Source: Chryseobacterium sp. YIM B08800 (lineage in GTDB: Bacteria; Bacteroidota; Bacteroidia; Flavobacteriales; Weeksellaceae). From it: a stretch of DNA of 64,000 nt. The translations under genes were made by a program, and so were the position numbers. The stretch is from assembly GCF_026163565.1 (NCBI RefSeq), contig NZ_JAPDKN010000006.1, positions 1 to 64,000 of the forward strand, in the 5' to 3' direction. Below, piece by piece: positions 1-7,033 of the stretch (position 1 is its first letter; every line of letters begins with the position of its first letter). Under the pieces are notes generated by a model. It worked only from the letters and a program-made list of their open reading frames with translations. It was not told the origin of the DNA and searched no databases.

Positions 1-1
1 A

Positions 2-1297
2 AAGAGTAATTACTGGTTGCTCTTTTTTGACAGAATAAAAGTAAAGAAGCTCTTTAATGGTTTGGAAACAGATTACCTCGATGGCTTTCAGTATAAGTTT
101 ACCAATGCATGGGAAGATGAATCAGGAAGCATGATAAATGATGAAATGAGATTAAGAATCATCCCTACTTCAGAAGGTTATTTTGATGCATTACGTAACA
201 GGTATTTTTATAACTATACCGATCATCTTGGAAATGTAAGAATAAGCTACAGCGATGCAGACGGAAATGGTGAAGTTACAGGAGATATTGTGGTGAACAA
301 TTGTTATGATACTCCCGATGGACAGGTTTGTAATAATTACATCATCACAGGTGAGGCTGAAGGTGTAACGAATTATTATCCTTTTGGTTTGATGCATAAT
401 GCACAGACTCATAGTTTTGATAATGCTTATCAGTACAAGTACAACGGAAAGGAACTTCAGGAAACAGGAATGTATGATTATGGCGCAAGGATGTATATGC
501 CGGATATTGAAAGATGGGGTGTTGTAGATCCATTGGCGGAAATTTCCAGACGTTGGAGTTCCTATACTTACGCTTACAATAATCCAATCCGTTTTATAGA
601 TCCCGATGGTATGATGAATGAAGATATTGTACGTGGTTCAGATTCAAATTCAGCGGCGAAGGTTCATGAAGACTTTAATGATGTCTTTAGTGACAAAAAG
701 TTTGATTCTTTCCGTGCTTTATTAACTAGAGGCAGCAAAAATGATAAAGCTTCGTTTGATAAGATTGATGAAGGAAAATTTAAAAAGGCAAGTGAAAATT
801 TAAAAGATGATGACCTAGCTTTAGCAACAAGTGTTTACGATGCTATTAATTCAGATAAAGAATTTGTTTTTGAATATGTTGATGATGTAAACGCTAAGTT
901 ATCTCCTGCGGGTCAAAAAGTATTTGCAAAATATTCTAGTGATACATTTGGTTACACAGGACCCTCTACTGATATTAAAGGCCAAAGCATTGTTGATGCA
1001 GGTAAGGAGGGTTTTGCTTATTCTACAGAAAAAGGAGCTTATGCATTTATCATGAATACTGCTGATACCAATCATTTAGAAGGCAAAAGGTCGTTAACAA
1101 CTTTCCATGAAGGTTTTGGACACGGTAAGGCATTTTCTAAGGGAACTACAGGAACTATAAATCAGAATAATGCTATAAGATATGAAAACATGGTTAGGCG
1201 TGTAATGGGAATTACAACAATGCGTGACGGGACAAATCCAATACATTCAAATGGACAAAAAGTTCCTGATTTCAATAAACAACCACTAATTAAATAA
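2..1297 (+). CDS. Rhs-family polymorphic toxin, C-terminal part (5' end outside window)
   Basis: This is the 3' end of an Rhs/YD-repeat protein; the frame is open to the window edge, and the first possible start (TTG at 17) is not a real one. Residues 1-199 (counted from that TTG) are the Rhs-associated core, with the family signature [29 protein letters not shown] and ending FIDPDGM. After it the sequence changes to a unique C-terminal domain (about residues 200-426), the usual place for the toxin. That domain has HEGFGH at 364-369 and, about 20 residues on, AIRYENMVRR, which looks like a zinc metallopeptidase site, although the spacing is HExxxH and not the classical HExxH. A small exported protein starts 1 base after the stop and is the likely immunity partner. 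The Rhs assignment is firm; the toxin activity is inferred from motif only. Confidence 0.85.
   Translation, partial: KSNYWLLFFDRIKVKKLFNGLETDYLDGFQYKFTNAWEDESGSMINDEMRLRIIPTSEGYFDALRNRYFYNYTDHLGNVRISYSDADGNGEVTGDIVVNNCYDTPDGQVCNNYIITGEAEGVTNYYPFGLMHNAQTHSFDNAYQYKYNGKELQETGMYDYGARMYMPDIERWGVVDPLAEISRRWSSYTYAYNNPIRFIDPDGMMNEDIVRGSDSNSAAKVHEDFNDVFSDKKFDSFRALLTRGSKNDKASFDKIDEGKFKKASENLKDDDLALATSVYDAINSDKEFVFEYVDDVNAKLSPAGQKVFAKYSSDTFGYTGPSTDIKGQSIVDAGKEGFAYSTEKGAYAFIMNTADTNHLEGKRSLTTFHEGFGHGKAFSKGTTGTINQNNAIRYENMVRRVMGITTMRDGTNPIHSNGQKVPDFNKQPLIK
434..613 (+). repeat. Rhs core-tip repeat, copy 1
   Basis: This 180-bp stretch encodes YKYNGKELQ to FIDPDGM in the main Rhs gene. It recurs at 1824-2003, nearly identical over about the first 120 bases, and at 3248-3418, more diverged. 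Shared core DNA of this kind is the homology that lets displaced tips recombine into the full-length gene. Confidence 0.9.
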
Positions 1298-1298
1298 T

Positions 1299-1811
1299 AT
1301 GAAAACAATTTTTTTGTCAATATTTCTATTTTTAGGTATAATCTCTTATTCTCAAAATAATTCATCAGCTTATTTCAATCCCAAAATTGATAACATAGAA
1401 AAAGCATATAAATATTATTTAGCAAACAAAATTTATATTTTTTACGGGACACAATATAAACTACATTTAATTGTAAAGAATGGTGAAAAGTATTATGATC
1501 TGAAATTTACAGCTGACAATCCCGATAATAATTATGAATTACAAGATATAACTGTATTAAAGAATAAAGAATTAAGATTATTATTTGATATAGATAGTTA
1601 TGTTAATCAAAGTATTAGTTTCGATTCTGAATTTTATAAAAAGAATGCAATAAAAACGACAACAGGTTTGCCGACGTATTTCTCATATAATACTCCAGCT
1701 AAAAAGCGTTATGGAGAATATTTTTTAACAGTAGGTATCAGTCCTGTACCAATGAGAAAGGAAGTTTATAACTTTCTTGGATTATTATTGTTAGATATGA
1801 TTAAAAAATAA
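1299..1811 (+). CDS. Small exported protein, candidate immunity protein for Rhs tip 1
   Basis: The product is a 170-residue protein of unrecognised family. An N-terminal signal peptide is visible: a short charged start, hydrophobic residues 4-16 and a likely cleavage after SYSQ. The mature part is rich in Lys, Tyr and Asn and has no motif I recognise. The ATG lies 1 base after the Rhs stop, so the two are probably translated together, the arrangement expected of a toxin and its immunity protein. Export to the periplasm or beyond would place protection outside the cytoplasm. The immunity role is inferred from position and size alone. Confidence 0.6.
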   Translation: MKTIFLSIFLFLGIISYSQNNSSAYFNPKIDNIEKAYKYYLANKIYIFYGTQYKLHLIVKNGEKYYDLKFTADNPDNNYELQDITVLKNKELRLLFDIDSYVNQSISFDSEFYKKNAIKTTTGLPTYFSYNTPAKKRYGEYFLTVGISPVPMRKEVYNFLGLLLLDMIKK

Positions 1812-1823
1812 ATTAGCTATAAT

Positions 1824-2003
1824 TATAAGTACAACGGGAAGGAACTTCAGGAAACAGGAATGTATGATTATGGCGCAAGGATGTATATGCCGGATATTGG
1901 AAGATGGGGTGTTGTAGATCCACTGGCGGAAACTTCTAGACGTTGGTCACCTTATACTTATGCTTACAATAATCCAATCAGATTTATTGATCCAGATGGA
2001 ATG
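1824..2003 (+). repeat. Rhs core-tip repeat, copy 2
   Basis: This is the second copy of the core segment, 180 bp from the YKYNGKELQ codons to DPDGM. It has only scattered substitutions against copy 1 up to the LAE..RRW codons. It begins 12 bases after the stop of the preceding gene. Confidence 0.9.
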
Positions 2004-2681
2004 CGAATAAGGTGGGCATCATGGGGCGATGTTCAAAATGATGAAGAATTGAGTAAAACATTTTCTTCAAGAAAAGAATATAGAGAAGCACGGAGAGAAT
2101 TGAAAAAACAATATAGAGAAGTGGTTAATAATTCAGAAACAGCATCCTTGATTTATAATGATTTGGAAAAAGATAGTAAAACCCATACTATTTTTGCAAC
2201 AAAAGAAAATGGTGGAAGCACTGTTAAAAATGATGATGGAGGTACAACAATAAAAATGGGAATAGGAAATGGCAGTGATAAATATTTAGATGGGGTTTCC
2301 AGTCTTGAAGCTAATATTCAAACTACCGTAGCACATGAAGGAGGTCATGCCTGGTTAAAGATGAAAGGTATTGAAGGAGAAATGTCAGCTCCTGATCTAA
2401 GCTCAATGCCGGAATTTAAGATATCAGCTTTCAATAGTTATGTGGAAAACAGAGAGCGTAGAGCATCACATATAGAAAATATTATCAGAGGAGAATTGAT
2501 AAATAATGGAGTTAAAAATATGAAGTTATCTAATGAATATTCAGCACAACTCATGAGATATGATCCAAAATCATTTTTAAAAATGCAATTACAGACTGTT
2601 CCGTTAAAATTATTAGAAAATAATCCTTACAATGCCAATGACTACTTAAATAGAGTGTATAAAATAACCGATATAAAATAA
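1860..2681 (+). CDS. Displaced (orphan) Rhs tip 2 with HEGGH metallopeptidase-like domain
   Basis: This is a truncated Rhs end: it has only the last part of the core ([27 protein letters not shown]) followed by a unique domain. The open frame runs back to base 1812, just after the preceding stop, so the ATG at 1860 is a codon inside the core motif and possibly not a true start. The unique domain (about residues 49-273) contains HEGGH at 159-163, a classical HExxH zinc-binding motif, and later [10 protein letters not shown], where a third ligand could lie. No ribosome site is evident. It is probably a silent cassette that can replace the tip of the full Rhs gene. The next gene starts 1 base after the stop. 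Confidence 0.75.
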   Translation: MYDYGARMYMPDIGRWGVVDPLAETSRRWSPYTYAYNNPIRFIDPDGMRIRWASWGDVQNDEELSKTFSSRKEYREARRELKKQYREVVNNSETASLIYNDLEKDSKTHTIFATKENGGSTVKNDDGGTTIKMGIGNGSDKYLDGVSSLEANIQTTVAHEGGHAWLKMKGIEGEMSAPDLSSMPEFKISAFNSYVENRERRASHIENIIRGELINNGVKNMKLSNEYSAQLMRYDPKSFLKMQLQTVPLKLLENNPYNANDYLNRVYKITDIK

Positions 2682-2682
2682 G

Positions 2683-3228
2683 ATGAAATATTTATTATTA
2701 TTAACATTTTTTCTTGTCTCATGTAAAGGCCAGAATTTCGTAAGAAATTTAGATTGCAATGTGATAGAAACAAAAAAAATAGAAGAATTTGACAGAGTAT
2801 ATGAAAACATTACAATGCCGGATAATTATAAAAGTATACTTAATGGTAATGATACAAGTAATAATTATGAAGTTATTTTGTTTATCACAGGAGATAATAG
2901 TGATGGAAGAATTACTATTCTAAAAAACAGTGATAAGAAAAATGTTGGTTATAAGAATTATCTTCAAAAAAATCAAAGCTTAAGTTTTAAAAAGAAGGAT
3001 TTTAAGACTATTTTAGAAAGCTTGGAACTTTTAGATTATGGTTTATATTATGAAAACTGTAACAAAGATACTTCTAAAAATATTTACCTATTGATTGTAA
3101 AAAAAAATGGAATTGTAATTTCAAAATATTTAGCATACCATTCATTAAATTTTGAAAAAAATAAGTCTAATAAAAATCTTAATTATTTAAAAAGTATTTT
3201 AGAAATAATGTACAGAAATTCTTGGTAG
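2683..3228 (+). CDS. Lipoprotein, candidate immunity protein for Rhs tip 2
   Basis: The product is a 181-residue protein of unrecognised family. Its N-terminus MKYLLLLTFFLVSCKGQ is a lipoprotein signal, with the lipobox cysteine at residue 14. The rest is Lys/Asn-rich and predicted soluble. The ATG lies 1 base after the stop of orphan tip 2, repeating the toxin/immunity spacing seen at 1297/1299. Membrane anchoring suggests it protects an envelope target. The role is inferred from context. Confidence 0.6.
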   Translation: MKYLLLLTFFLVSCKGQNFVRNLDCNVIETKKIEEFDRVYENITMPDNYKSILNGNDTSNNYEVILFITGDNSDGRITILKNSDKKNVGYKNYLQKNQSLSFKKKDFKTILESLELLDYGLYYENCNKDTSKNIYLLIVKKNGIVISKYLAYHSLNFEKNKSNKNLNYLKSILEIMYRNSW

Positions 3229-3247
3229 TTAATGCATTGCTTATCAC

Positions 3248-3418
3248 TACAAGTACAACGGTAAAGAACTCCAAGAGACCGGAATGTATGATTATGGAGC
3301 GAGGTTCTATATGCCGGATATTGGAAGATGGGGCGTCGTAGATCCAAGAAGTCAATACACCCATGAAGCATACAGCTATGTTTGGAATAACCCTATTACT
3401 TTTACTGATCCAGATGGA
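3248..3418 (+). repeat. Rhs core-tip repeat, copy 3
   Basis: This is the third core segment, encoding [31 protein letters not shown] and TDPDG. It has drifted more than copies 1 and 2; the LAE..RRWS..TYA part is replaced by RSQYTHEAYSYV. Confidence 0.85.
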
Positions 3419-3982
3419 AATGAATTAATTCTTTCGTTTGCTACGGCAACAGCGGAACAATCTTATAAAGATTTAGTTAAAAATACATTAGGTGGAAAAT
3501 ATGAAGCTGTTTATACCCAAATTACTGGTACAAGTAATTATAAGGTAACTCTCAATATGATTAATAAAGATGCCACTATAACAAAAGAACAGCAAGCTTT
3601 CTATGATAATTATAATGCTGTTGTTGGTGCAGATGAAAAAGTCAATCAAAAAGTTGTTGAAAGGAGTATTTATGCAGATATGGGAAATTGGCAAACGGGT
3701 GATATTGATATAGCAGATATAGTTGAGCTTGATAAAGCCGGTAAAGGCGGAACAAGTAGTGCTGGAGCTTTAATACACGAACATGTAGAACAGTATGAAA
3801 AAAGCAAAATGGGATTGGGTAATGGTGATTTAGGAAAGACTAAATCTGATTCATCAGTTGTAGGAGGAAAGATATACACTGATTATATGAAGGCACACGA
3901 TAAAGCCTTAAAAGCCGAAGATAAAGTAAATGGAAATACTAGAACTGAAGCAATTAATACAAGCAATAGTAATATTGGGTAG
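3284..3982 (+). CDS. Displaced (orphan) Rhs tip 3 with HEHVE motif
   Basis: This is a third Rhs end fragment; the open frame extends back to 3233, directly after the stop of the preceding lipoprotein. After the core segment comes a unique domain (about residues 45-232) with LIHEHVEQYE around residues 163-172. The HE pair is at 165-166, but the second histidine of HExxH is replaced by glutamate. About 60 residues later AHDKALKAEDKVNG resembles the second helix of the other two tips. No immunity-like gene follows: a terminator and an IS1-type transposase gene come next. It may be a silent cassette that has lost its partner. Confidence 0.7.
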   Translation: MYDYGARFYMPDIGRWGVVDPRSQYTHEAYSYVWNNPITFTDPDGNELILSFATATAEQSYKDLVKNTLGGKYEAVYTQITGTSNYKVTLNMINKDATITKEQQAFYDNYNAVVGADEKVNQKVVERSIYADMGNWQTGDIDIADIVELDKAGKGGTSSAGALIHEHVEQYEKSKMGLGNGDLGKTKSDSSVVGGKIYTDYMKAHDKALKAEDKVNGNTRTEAINTSNSNIG

Positions 3983-4062
3983 TATTTCAGAGTTAGTGAT
4001 ATTAATTTTCAAAAAATTAAATCATTGATTTTCAATGTTCATTAAAATATAAATAATCAAAT

Positions 4063-4096
4063 CAAGAGTAGGCATTCCCCTACTCTTGTTATTTTT
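4063..4096 (+). terminator. Rho-independent terminator after the Rhs tip array
   Basis: A perfect 10-bp stem, CAAGAGTAGG/CCTACTCTTG, with loop CATTCC is followed by TTATTTTT. It lies 80 bases after orphan tip 3 and just before the transposase gene. Confidence 0.85.
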
Positions 4097-4116
4097 GTAG
4101 AAAAAAACACATTTAA

Positions 4117-4809
4117 ATGATTGAAGATCATTCCTCATGTATCAGAGTTAGTGATAGCAAAATTTGTAACAAATGTTATTCAAAAAACATCATTAAAAAC
4201 GGTACTACAAAAACAGGAAAACAACAGTATTTCTGTAAAAATTGCAAAAACAGATTTATAGAATTTTATAGTTACAAAGCTTATAAAAAGAATATCAATT
4301 CGAAAATAATTCAATTGACCAAAGAAGGCTTAGGAATAAGAAGTACAGCAAGGATATTAAAAATCTCAACAACCACTTTACTTAGAAGAATTATTAAAAT
4401 TGCTGATGCGATACATCCACCTAAAATTTCTTATAATCAATCTTATGAACTCGATGAAATGAGGCTTTTTCTCAGAAAAAAATCAAATCCGCAATGGCTG
4501 GTTTATGCAATCAATAAAGAAACAAAGTCAATCGCAGGATTTCATATTGGAAAAAGAACAAGTAAAACCCTAAATTCAGTTATTAAAACTTTACTCTATT
4601 CAAAACCCGAAAAGATTTATACCGATAAACTCAGAAACTATCAATATTTAATTCCAAAAGAAATTCATCAAACCAAAAGATTCGTAACAAATTCAATTGA
4701 ACGAAAAAATTTGAGTATAAGAACTCATCTAAAAAGACTAAACAGAAAAACGATTTGCTTTAGTAAAAGTATTTCAATTTTAACATCTGTTCTAAAAATA
4801 TACTTTTGA
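4117..4809 (+). CDS. IS1-family transposase (single ORF)
   Basis: The product is a 230-residue transposase. A zinc ribbon lies at the N-terminus (C17, C20, C40, C43), then a helix-turn-helix region (GLGIRSTARILKIS), then a catalytic domain with ELDEM, IYTDKLRNY and the C-terminal block NSIERKNLSIRTHLKRLNRK. That last block closely matches InsB of IS1 (family knowledge), so IS1 is preferred over IS1595, which also has a zinc ribbon. Unlike classical IS1 there is one ORF and no frameshift. I could not find convincing terminal inverted repeats or a target duplication, so the ends of the element are not placed. It sits at the 3' end of the Rhs tip array, a common insertion place. Confidence 0.85.
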   Translation: MIEDHSSCIRVSDSKICNKCYSKNIIKNGTTKTGKQQYFCKNCKNRFIEFYSYKAYKKNINSKIIQLTKEGLGIRSTARILKISTTTLLRRIIKIADAIHPPKISYNQSYELDEMRLFLRKKSNPQWLVYAINKETKSIAGFHIGKRTSKTLNSVIKTLLYSKPEKIYTDKLRNYQYLIPKEIHQTKRFVTNSIERKNLSIRTHLKRLNRKTICFSKSISILTSVLKIYF

Positions 4810-4830
4810 GCATAATGTTCACTTTAGATA

Positions 4831-4886
4831 TCTGTTTTTTATATCTGAAAAAATTTGAGACCTTTTTTACAGATATAAAAAACAGA
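4831..4886. other. Long perfect inverted repeat between convergent genes
   Basis: A 17-bp arm (TCTGTTTTTTATATCTG, 4831-4847) pairs perfectly with 4870-4886. Inside it, six A's pair with six T's across one bulged base. It lies between the transposase and the convergent lpxD-like gene. It could work as a two-way terminator or be part of the insertion-sequence end. A clean T-run after the stem is missing on the plus strand. Confidence 0.6.
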
Positions 4887-4898
4887 CAGCTAATTTAT

Positions 4899-5801
4899 TT
4901 ACTCCAGATTTCTCAATTTCACCTCTTTTTTAAGGTAAGTTTTGTAATCTTCGGCAAACATTCCGATGTAGGTTCCTTTTTTAAGGTCTCGGTTAACTCC
5001 CGTTTTACCTAAAAGTACGGTTCCGCTTTCGATGGTATTCCCGGAAGCGATACCCACTTGTCCCCAAAGAGTTACCTCATCACCAATAATGCAGCATCCT
5101 GCAACGCCAACTTGTGAAGCAATCAAACATTTTTTTCCGATTACGGTATCGTGACCAATCTGGATCTGGTTATCTAAAACAGAACCTTCACCAATAATCG
5201 TAGAATCTGTAACTCCCCTATCGATGGTACAACCGTTCCCAATTTCTACGTTGTTTTCGATAATTAAGTTTCCTACAGAGATCAAGCGGTCGAAATTTCC
5301 GTTGAGTTTTCTGTAATAAAATGCATCACCTCCTAAAACGGTGTTCGATTGAATGACAACATTATCCCCAATGACAGTTCGGTCACCAATGACAACGTTT
5401 GGAAAAATTAAAGTGTTTTTTCCGATGGTAATATTATTTCCTAAAACTGCTGAAGGATGAATTTTTGTTCCCTCTCCTATTTCAACATCATGAAGCGTTT
5501 CGGTGAAGTTGTAAATTCTTGTGAAATGTGTATTTATTTTATTGAAATCTCTGAAAGGATCGTGTGAAACCAAAAGCGCTTTACCTTCCGGACATTCTAC
5601 TTCTTTATCGATCAAGATAATGGTTGCTGCAGAGTTTAAAGCTTTATCGTAATATTTTGGGTGATTGACGAAAACAATTTCGCCAGATTTTACTCTGTGA
5701 ATTTCGTTGGTTCCCAAAACTTCAAAATCTTCAGAGCCAATGAATTTTGCTCCGATAAGATCTGCAATTGTTTTGAGTTTTTGTGGCTGATGAAACGTCA
5801 T
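4899..5801 (-). CDS. LpxD-like UDP-3-O-acylglucosamine N-acyltransferase paralogue
   Basis: The 300-residue protein has an LpxD-type N-terminal domain ([30 protein letters not shown]). A left-handed beta-helix of hexapeptide repeats follows, from about residue 105 ([19 protein letters not shown]). The known family transfers a 3-hydroxyacyl chain to UDP-3-O-acyl-glucosamine in lipid A synthesis. The canonical lpxD is at 9213-10244, so this is a second copy; it is about 45 residues shorter and lacks the C-terminal helical tail. It may use a different acyl chain or acylate another sugar. The ATG at 5801 is followed at once by the domain start. It lies downstream of efp but is separated by 285 bases with repeats and a hairpin. 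Confidence 0.8.
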   Translation of the reverse strand: MTFHQPQKLKTIADLIGAKFIGSEDFEVLGTNEIHRVKSGEIVFVNHPKYYDKALNSAATIILIDKEVECPEGKALLVSHDPFRDFNKINTHFTRIYNFTETLHDVEIGEGTKIHPSAVLGNNITIGKNTLIFPNVVIGDRTVIGDNVVIQSNTVLGGDAFYYRKLNGNFDRLISVGNLIIENNVEIGNGCTIDRGVTDSTIIGEGSVLDNQIQIGHDTVIGKKCLIASQVGVAGCCIIGDEVTLWGQVGIASGNTIESGTVLLGKTGVNRDLKKGTYIGMFAEDYKTYLKKEVKLRNLE

Positions 5802-5829
5802 ATTTTTGAATGATGTTTTAGTTTAAATC

Positions 5830-5862
5830 AACCTTGTCAAGGTTTTGAACCTTGACAAGGTT
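5830..5862. repeat. Palindrome-within-palindrome (REP-like) element
   Basis: Two 15-bp arms, AACCTTGTCAAGGTT and AACCTTGACAAGGTT, are perfect reverse complements separated by TTG. Each arm is itself an odd palindrome (AACCTTG-N-CAAGGTT). This is typical of repetitive extragenic palindromes; whether it is dispersed in this genome cannot be seen from one window. Confidence 0.75.
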
Positions 5863-5930
5863 ACTTGATGTTTTGAATGAATTTCGTCAAGATCTGATGT
5901 TCTGACAAAATTTGTTTTTCTGTCTACATT

Positions 5931-5998
5931 GCAGCCCGACCTGAGTGAGATCCTTCGACAAGCTCAGGATAAACTAAAGGCGGAAATTGCTGCCATAA
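5931..5998. other. Structured intergenic segment, likely dispersed repeat
   Basis: The segment is clearly richer in GC than the bases around it. It carries nested complementary arms: an outer GCAGC...GCTGC and an inner CCTGAG...CTCAGG around the ATCCTTCGACAAG part. It has no open frame. From memory, the CTTCGACAAGCTCAGG core resembles intergenic repeats of flavobacterial genomes; that is not verifiable here. Confidence 0.4.
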
Positions 5999-6045
5999 AA
6001 ATAAAAAAGGCTCCTGAACATCGTCAAAAAGCTTTTATAATAAGA

Positions 6046-6073
6046 AAGCTGGAAAACTTCACGCTTCCAGCTT
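6046..6073 (-). terminator. Possible terminator after efp
   Basis: A 9-bp stem, AAGCTGGAA/TTCCAGCTT, lies 13 bases beyond the efp stop. On the minus strand it is followed by a moderately T-rich stretch, so it is weaker than the other terminators here. Confidence 0.45.
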
Positions 6074-6086
6074 CCTGCAATATTTT

Positions 6087-6650
6087 TTACTTTACTCTTT
6101 CTAAGTAAGAACCGTCTTCTGTGCTCACTTTGATTTTGTCACCCGGCTCGATGAACAAAGGAACCATTACTCTTGCTCCTGTCTCAACGATTGCGTTTTT
6201 AAGGGCGTTGGTAGCAGTATTTCCTTTTACACCTGGATCTGCTTCTACAACTTCTAGATAAACTGATTGTGGCAATTCAGCAGAAAGTGGAGTTTCGTCT
6301 GCCTCTTTTAAAATGATGGTAACTTCTTCACCCGCTTTCATCAGGTTTGAGTTTTCGATCATTTCTTTGTTTAAATACAACTGAGAAAAATCTTCGTTAT
6401 TCATAAAGTGGAAACCATTCTCGTCATCATAAAGATACTGGAATTTTCTAGTAATAACTTTTACTTCGTCAATTTTGTGACCTGCAGAGAAAGTATTATC
6501 GATTACTTTACCGTTGGTTACAGATTTTAATTTTGTTCTTACGAAAGCAGGACCTTTCCCTGGTTTTACGTGAAGAAATTCGATTACTTTAAAAATATCA
6601 TTGCTGTATTCGATGCAAAGACCTTTTCTGATATCGTTACTTGTTGCCAT
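6087..6650 (-). CDS. efp: Elongation factor P
   Basis: EF-P binds the ribosome between the P and E sites and relieves stalling at proline runs. The 187-residue length and three-domain layout are normal: a KOW-like N-terminal domain with the tip loop HVKPGKGPAF (the Lys/Gly tip modified in many bacteria), a middle OB domain, and a C-terminal OB domain ending DKIKVSTEDGSYLERVK. The start ATG (MATSNDIRKG) is the usual one. It lies 22 bases downstream of the small exported-protein gene and probably belongs to the lpx transcript, a conserved neighbourhood in flavobacteria. Confidence 0.96.
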   Translation of the reverse strand: MATSNDIRKGLCIEYSNDIFKVIEFLHVKPGKGPAFVRTKLKSVTNGKVIDNTFSAGHKIDEVKVITRKFQYLYDDENGFHFMNNEDFSQLYLNKEMIENSNLMKAGEEVTIILKEADETPLSAELPQSVYLEVVEADPGVKGNTATNALKNAIVETGARVMVPLFIEPGDKIKVSTEDGSYLERVK

Positions 6651-6672
6651 TAATTTTTATGTATTATTTTCT

Positions 6673-7017
6673 TTATTTTGATTTGTAGACCTGAAGACTC
6701 AAAACTTTTCTTCCAAGCATATCCATTGCATCAACTCTCGGTTTATAAAATGTTCCTGCATCCGTAGAGGTTACAGAACGATTATTAATAACCGTATTGA
6801 AATTGATTGTGTTGATTAAAAGCTGGTCTAAATTTTTATTCACTTCTGATGAACTCTTTAGATCTGAATTTAAATTTGAAAAAGATTTTTTTGAATGGGT
6901 TAGAATAGAATTTACATTTTTTACCGCCAAAGAATCATTATCTGAAGATGAATTTCTCTTCTGCTGAGCAAAAACAAATGTTGATAAAACTGTAAAAATC
7001 AAAACTAAAGTCTTCAT
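6673..7017 (-). CDS. Small exported protein of unknown function
   Basis: The 114-residue product has a clear signal peptide (MKTLVLIFTVLSTFVFAQ, cleavage after FAQ). The mature part is Ser/Asn-rich and probably helical in the middle (SILTHSKKSFSNLN). Near the end comes VDAMDMLGRKVLSLQVYK, which recalls the terminal strand-turn of T9SS sorting domains, but the protein is too short and lacks the PNP motif. It starts 16 bases after lpxA and ends 22 bases before efp, so it is co-transcribed with them. No family recognised. Confidence 0.6.
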   Translation of the reverse strand: MKTLVLIFTVLSTFVFAQQKRNSSSDNDSLAVKNVNSILTHSKKSFSNLNSDLKSSSEVNKNLDQLLINTINFNTVINNRSVTSTDAGTFYKPRVDAMDMLGRKVLSLQVYKSK

Positions 7018-7033
7018 TATTTCAAGCTTAAAA

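Noticed and set aside
17..19. TTG as start of the first Rhs protein
   Set aside because: The frame is open to the window edge and the conserved Rhs core would begin much earlier; this is simply the first start-like codon of a cut gene.
4001..4835. Possible IS ends from AATGTTCA words on both sides of the transposase
   Set aside because: The words are in direct, not inverted, orientation and the match stops after a few bases; no target duplication was found.
4806..5012. 68-residue plus-strand ORF after the transposase
   Set aside because: It runs over the hairpin and antisense to the lpxD-like gene; composition and start are not gene-like.
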